From contig JAFLBP010000034.1 of NCBI GenBank assembly GCA_017303875.1, positions 1-64,000 on the forward strand: 64,000 bases of DNA, in the 5' to 3' direction. Below the pieces are notes generated by a model, which worked only from the letters and a program-made list of their open reading frames with translations, made no database searches and was not told the DNA's origin. The first letter of the stretch is position 1. Each line of letters opens with the position of its first letter. The translations under genes were made by a program, and so were the position numbers. This DNA is from Chitinophagales bacterium (lineage in GTDB: Bacteria > Bacteroidota > Bacteroidia > Chitinophagales > Saprospiraceae). Below are positions 61,301 through 64,000 of the stretch, piece by piece.

Positions 61301-64000
61301 AACGATGTAAGTATTTCAGAGGGCAATTCCGGCGCCACCAACCTTGACTTTGAGATCAGCCGCACCAGCAATGCCACGGCTTCTTCCGTGAATTATGCCA
61401 TTACCGGTGGTACCGCTACTTCCGGCTCCGATTATACCCCGCTTGCTTCCGGTACTATAAATTTCCCACTTGGCGGTGCATTGTCACAGACCCTGACGGT
61501 AGCTGTTTTGGGTGATTTGGTTATTGAAGATAATGAGACGGTCATTATTACCCTGAGTAATCCGGTTAATGGCGCCATTTCAGATAATTCAGGTACCGGT
61601 ACCATCAACAATGATGACAGTGGTACGTTGACCCTCAGCGGCGGTATTGCCCAAAATGAAGGTAACAGCCTCACTACGGCGTATACTTTCACGGCAACCC
61701 TTAGCGCGGCGGTACAAGGTGGTTTCAGTGTAGCTTACACCACCAATAACGGCACGGCAACTACTGCGGACAATGATTATCAGGACAACGACGGAAATCT
61801 GACATTTACGGGTACTGCCGGAGAGACACAGACCTTCACAGTGCTGGTAAATGGTGATAATAAAGTAGAATTTGACGAAACCTTTACGGGTGCGTTAGGC
61901 CTTATCAGTGGTACAACAACGACTCAGAATGCAGCGATCACATTGGCCGGCACTCCGCAAACGTCGACGATTACCAATGATGATGCTGCGATTGTGGCCA
62001 TTGCAGGCAACGTGAGTGCTTCGGAAGCGACCACGCCGCAGAATTTCTCCGTAACCCTCTCTAATCCGGTCGATGTAAACGTAACAGTGCTGTTCAATAC
62101 TTCCGATGGAACGGCTACTACGGCAGATAATGACTACACGGGTATCAGCAACCAGACCGTTACTTTCCTCGCTGGCACTACGACGGCGCAGACGGTTCCG
62201 GTGGCCATTACCAACGATAATAAGGTAGAAGCCGACGAAGTTTATAATGTGGCAATTGGCACCCTGAATGCTGCTGGTCGCAACGTTACGCTCGGAACAG
62301 CCGCTGCAACAGGTACCATTACGAATAACGATAATGCTACGGTGACGCTTTCCGGGAATGTCGTTCATCCGGAAGGCAATACCGGATTGACCGATTATGT
62401 GTTTACCGTAACATTAAATAATCCGGTACAAGGCGGCTTTACGGTGAATTATAATACCAACAACAGCTCGGCAAGTTTTGGCAGCGATTATATTGATAAT
62501 GACGGAGATCTCACATTTGTTGGTACTGCCAACGAGGTTCAAACCATTATCGTTCAGGGTATTGGCGACTTTATTGTTGAAAACAACGAATCCTTCCGCA
62601 TTAATCTGAATTCCATTAATGGTGCGCCCATCGCAGGCGCCATAAGCTTTGGTAATGCGCAGGCTTTTGGAGATTTGCTGAATGATGAGGTGGATTACGG
62701 CGATGCTCCGGATACGTACAGTACACTGCTGGCCTCTAATGGCGCACGCCACAACGCTTTCCCGACCCTCTTCCTTGGTAACGCTACCGACGGCGATGCC
62801 GATGGCCAGCCTACCGCTACTGCCAATGGGGATGATACGGATGCCGAAGGCGATGACGATGACGGCGTAACGCTGCCCAATCCGCTGATTACCAATGTTA
62901 CGGCCAATGTGGTGGTAAGGGCTTCTGCTTCAGGTTTCTTGGATGGCTGGGTGGACTATGACAACAATGGTGATTTTAGCGGCGCAGGTGAAAAGGTATT
63001 CAACAGTGTAGCCGTTGTTGCCGGGAATAATAACCTTTCTTTCCTCGTGCCCAATGGCGCTACCCCGGCCCTTACCTTTGCGCGCTTCCGCCTGAGTGCT
63101 ACCGGTGGCCTGAGCTTTAATGGCCTGGCAAACAGCGGTGAAGTGGAAGATTATCAGGTTCAAATTGTCAATACCCAGTTTTCGATCAGTGATCCAGTGG
63201 TGACAGAGGGTAATGCAGGCACGAGCAACCTTGCTTTTGTAATTTCCCGTTCCAATGCTGCCAGCGACTGCTCGGTGAACTATACCATCACTGGCGGCAC
63301 GGCACTTTCCGGCTCTGATTATCAGGTACTTGCCGCTGGAACGGCAAGCTTTACTGCTAATGGCGCGTTGATGCAAACCATTAATGTACTGGTCAATGGC
63401 GATGTAACCGTAGAGTTGAATGAAACAGTTGAAATGACACTTTCTGCTCCGGTTAACGGAACTATACTCGATGGAACAGGTATTGGTACGATCACTAATG
63501 ACGATGCGGCGGTACTTTCAGTGAACAGCCCGACCGTTACAGAAGGTGGCCCGATCAATACAGTGACCCTTACCTTCAACCTGACGCTCAGCAATCCTTC
63601 TGATGCCAATGTAGTGGTGAATTACGCCACCGTTGACGGTAGTGCAACGATCGCAAATAGTGATTATCAGTCTGCCGCGGGTACACATACTTTTGCGCCC
63701 GGTGAAACATCTAAACAGGTTGTTGTAACCATTAATGGCGATTGTGTTATCGAGCCGAACGAGAGCTTTATCCTGCGTTTGAGCAATTTGCAAAATAATG
63801 GCCGCAGCATCACCCTGAGCGGCGGTGGCGCAACGACGGATGGAACCGGTACAATTACCAATGATGATTTCCCGCCGACCTTTACGGTTACCGGCGGTGG
63901 TGTTCGTTGTGATACAGATACGCAAGGACTTCCTGTTGGCCTTTCCGGTTCACAAACCGGCGTCAACTACCAGCTGCAACTCAATGGCAACAACGTTGGT
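55346..64000 (+). CDS. Giant Calx-beta / GEVED repeat surface protein (3' truncated by window)
   Basis: At least 2885 residues; the frame is open to the last base. Signal peptide (MKNQLPIWHFCIVALFAGAVFNTLAA), an SdrD-B-like segment (VYTDVNRNGVFDAGDTGINGVLLNIYLD, about 55650-56070), then 18 Calx-beta domains interrupted by three GEVED domains at about 57487-57965, 60793-61275 and 62692-63165, each starting WGDAPTAAQ or YGDAPDTYS and ending GEVEDY. Each Calx-beta unit ends with a T(I)xNDD motif that ligates calcium. Some units are nearly identical in DNA, indicating recent expansion. The T9SS tail, if any, is beyond the window. It is likely a calcium-stabilised adhesin or gliding-type surface fibre. 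Confidence 0.9.
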   Translation, partial: MKNQLPIWHFCIVALFAGAVFNTLAAQSTFPASGITLPSGKSVVITYDVDVNANACTPNTLPVANLSNQSNVSGSNFATVQTDDPDIAGASNATLTPFAGIPVGNLVYTDVNRNGVFDAGDTGINGVLLNIYLDVNGNNALDAGDGAPLGTATTATVSMQAGVYNFDVCPGTYIIQVDPSNFAMGGALFNSGQPLVSSPTTAAPDPDFSTTDNDDNGNTVSGFGVASAAFTVSAAINHVDFGFKTPTAVTITDFALNEGNGGGTIAFNFLINRSDTDDAFSLTVNTADGTALSPADYTAISGGTVNFFAGGSSSTSVTVFVNRDNIVEAAETFTVNLSGAPAGIYITDAQAVGTINNDDNATVTLSAPTPQNEGNAGTTAFTFTATLNNPVQGGFTVPYTTNVGSASAGIDYTDNDGTLIFVGTAGETQTWTVNVNGDVTVELDETFQGALGAIAGAPSGVTTAGSPQTATITNDDAATVSIAADVSQSEAITPMPFTINLSNPVDVSVTVVFGSSSITATGGVDFTSLTGASVIFPAGTTTSQTLNATIVPDAIVENDEVFNVSIGTAFASGRNVTTSLASRNGTIVNDDVTTVVLTGGSAANEGNTGTTSRTFTATLSNAVQGGFTLPFTTNDGTATTASADYVDNDGSLTFAGTAGESQTISVLVNGDLIVEADETFTVALGAASAGSAIQSAAISTAGSPQTGTIQNDEQDWGDAPTAAQSGFAASYPTTLANNGARHSAALGDLRLGATIEGNTDGVPNATATGDTDEDGVTLPSNFILNLPANITVNASATGKLDAWFDWNRDGDWSDPGEQVFTNQSVVAGNNTLSVTTPAGASVGASFARFRLSSVGGLAVTGAAADGEVEDYQVNIQNVSLSVNDVTLTETNSGTTNAVFTVSLNNPAPAGGVTFDIATADNTATTANNDYVAQSLTGQSIPAGMSSYSFTVVVNGDNIVENNETFFVNVTNVVGAGVSDAQGLGTITNDDAATVTLSGGIAQNEGNAGTVAYSFTATLNNPVQGGFSVPYTTGGGTATAGTDYTDNDGTLSFAGTAGETKTWTVNVNGDVTVELDETFDAALGAIAGAPAGVTTAGTPQTATITNDDQAVASFTTTFSANEGNSGTQSYTLTFNLSNPVDVPVEFGFTHSDGTATNADNDYINAGGAFTVPVGASGSINAGAVQVIIGDTKVEANEVFNVILAANNFSGRNVVFAGGGSSITNTITIVNDDAATVTLTGGTAQNEGNAGTTGFIFTATLNNAVQGGFTMPYTTGGGTATAGTDYTDNDGTLNFTGTAGETKTWTVNVNGDLTVELNETFEGALGAITGAPAGVTTAGTPQTSTITNDDAATINISANVSQLENITPQSFSVTLSNPVDVPVTVDFSTTAGTATAGTDYTSITNQTVTFPAGSNTSQTVNVVIVNENVVEADETYTVAVANLQASGRNAALGANASRTGTILNDDAATVTLTGGIAQNEGNAGTVAYTFTATLNNPVQGGFTVPYTTGGGTATAGTDYTDNDGTLSFAGTAGETQTWTVNVNGDVTVELNETFEGALGALIGAPTGVTTAGSPQTATINNDDSAVISIAGNVSQPEATTPQVFTVTLSNPVDVNVTVQFSTSDGTATTGNNDYTGIAGQTVTFNAGTTTAQTVPVSIVNDNIVETNEVYNTAIGTLNNSGRNVTLGITTATGTITNDDNSILTLAGGATVSEGNSGFTNVPVTITSSNPVQGGFTVAFALNDGTATVANNDYVDLDATVSFNGTQNEVVPINAQVAGDLIIENNENFTVTISGVNAPLPGTITIAGSPQTITIVNDELDWGDAPTAAQSGFAGTYPTLLADNGARHAQAPGGLRLGATLDADLGGQPNATASGDGADEDGVTLPTSLVINTTANITVNASGAGVLNAWADFNRDGDWNDAGEKIYSDVAVVSGNNNLSFAVPNASLGNTFLRFRLSTAAGTAVNGLAADGEVEDYIINVVDNQFSINDVSISEGNSGATNLDFEISRTSNATASSVNYAITGGTATSGSDYTPLASGTINFPLGGALSQTLTVAVLGDLVIEDNETVIITLSNPVNGAISDNSGTGTINNDDSGTLTLSGGIAQNEGNSLTTAYTFTATLSAAVQGGFSVAYTTNNGTATTADNDYQDNDGNLTFTGTAGETQTFTVLVNGDNKVEFDETFTGALGLISGTTTTQNAAITLAGTPQTSTITNDDAAIVAIAGNVSASEATTPQNFSVTLSNPVDVNVTVLFNTSDGTATTADNDYTGISNQTVTFLAGTTTAQTVPVAITNDNKVEADEVYNVAIGTLNAAGRNVTLGTAAATGTITNNDNATVTLSGNVVHPEGNTGLTDYVFTVTLNNPVQGGFTVNYNTNNSSASFGSDYIDNDGDLTFVGTANEVQTIIVQGIGDFIVENNESFRINLNSINGAPIAGAISFGNAQAFGDLLNDEVDYGDAPDTYSTLLASNGARHNAFPTLFLGNATDGDADGQPTATANGDDTDAEGDDDDGVTLPNPLITNVTANVVVRASASGFLDGWVDYDNNGDFSGAGEKVFNSVAVVAGNNNLSFLVPNGATPALTFARFRLSATGGLSFNGLANSGEVEDYQVQIVNTQFSISDPVVTEGNAGTSNLAFVISRSNAASDCSVNYTITGGTALSGSDYQVLAAGTASFTANGALMQTINVLVNGDVTVELNETVEMTLSAPVNGTILDGTGIGTITNDDAAVLSVNSPTVTEGGPINTVTLTFNLTLSNPSDANVVVNYATVDGSATIANSDYQSAAGTHTFAPGETSKQVVVTINGDCVIEPNESFILRLSNLQNNGRSITLSGGGATTDGTGTITNDDFPPTFTVTGGGVRCDTDTQGLPVGLSGSQTGVNYQLQLNGNNVG
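58317..60082 (+). repeat. Near-identical Calx-beta DNA repeats inside the giant gene
   Basis: Units at about 58317-58666, 59037-59386 and 59735-60082 share long runs, including the segment encoding GGGTATAGTDYTDNDGTL and TWTVNVNGDVTVEL. An older copy lies at 56421-56772. The intervening units (58667-59036, 59390-59731) belong to a second subtype, giving an alternating pattern. Confidence 0.75.

Overview
The window reads as a chromosomal segment of a free-living or sludge-type Bacteroidota, most probably of the Saprospiria (inference from gene content; no rRNA or marker tree is available here). The evidence is: type IX secretion (T9SS) C-terminal sorting domains, a PorP/SprF protein, a SusC/SusD pair, OmpA with thrombospondin type-3 repeats, MbnP/MbnH proteins, Calx-beta/GEVED giant proteins, absence of Shine-Dalgarno signals, and many -7 boxes of the Bacteroidota form TAnnTTTG placed just upstream of genes.

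Layout. 1-632: 3' end of a T9SS-sorted protein, then an array of GCGAAGC-type palindromes and a bidirectional terminator. 911-3746 (minus): di-haem peroxidase, yidD and purB. 4022-9145 (plus): a 23S rRNA methyltransferase-like protein, an SH3 protein, an ATP-grasp-like protein, a secreted GH53 galactanase and a TauE/SafE permease. 9205-11256 (minus): a conserved hypothetical and glpK. 11444-14334 (plus): fabI and a putative porin. 14335-15071: two tandem copies of a tRNA-like element on the minus strand with an extraordinarily long variable arm. 15072-18855: NUDIX, RMD1/DUF155, BASS transporter, glycosyltransferase. 19022-22701 (plus): DnaQ-like exonuclease, then MbnP, MbnP and a MbnH-like di-haem protein, a probable copper-binding surface system. 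22683-30136: sugar-kinase-like APH protein, RND adaptor, small membrane protein, two secreted proteins (one without its expected sorting domain), a Cys/Met PLP enzyme and a rhodanese lipoprotein sharing a compact divergent promoter. 30257-36352: OmpA-TSP3, PorP/SprF, a TlpA-like thioredoxin and two lipoproteins. 36356-38204 (minus): a redoxin coupled to a cytochrome c/copper monooxygenase fusion. 38462-44551 (minus): SusC-SusD-surface lipoprotein. 44989-48152 (plus): small membrane protein, PstS-like protein, TPR protein. 48249-50819 (minus): a Tat-signal protein, three tail-collar paralogues and a DUF6916 protein. 50953-51462: GNAT. 51873-64000 (plus): a beta-helix protein followed by a giant Calx-beta/GEVED protein that runs off the window.

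Three themes stand out. Envelope copper/haem redox: three di-haem or c-type cytochrome proteins, two MbnPs and a PHM-type copper protein. Surface display: T9SS substrates and the giant repeat proteins. Intergenic DNA: at least six hairpins whose arms are built from short iterated words, a different word at nearly each site, most lying at gene ends. No transposase, integrase, CRISPR array, rRNA or replication origin was seen.
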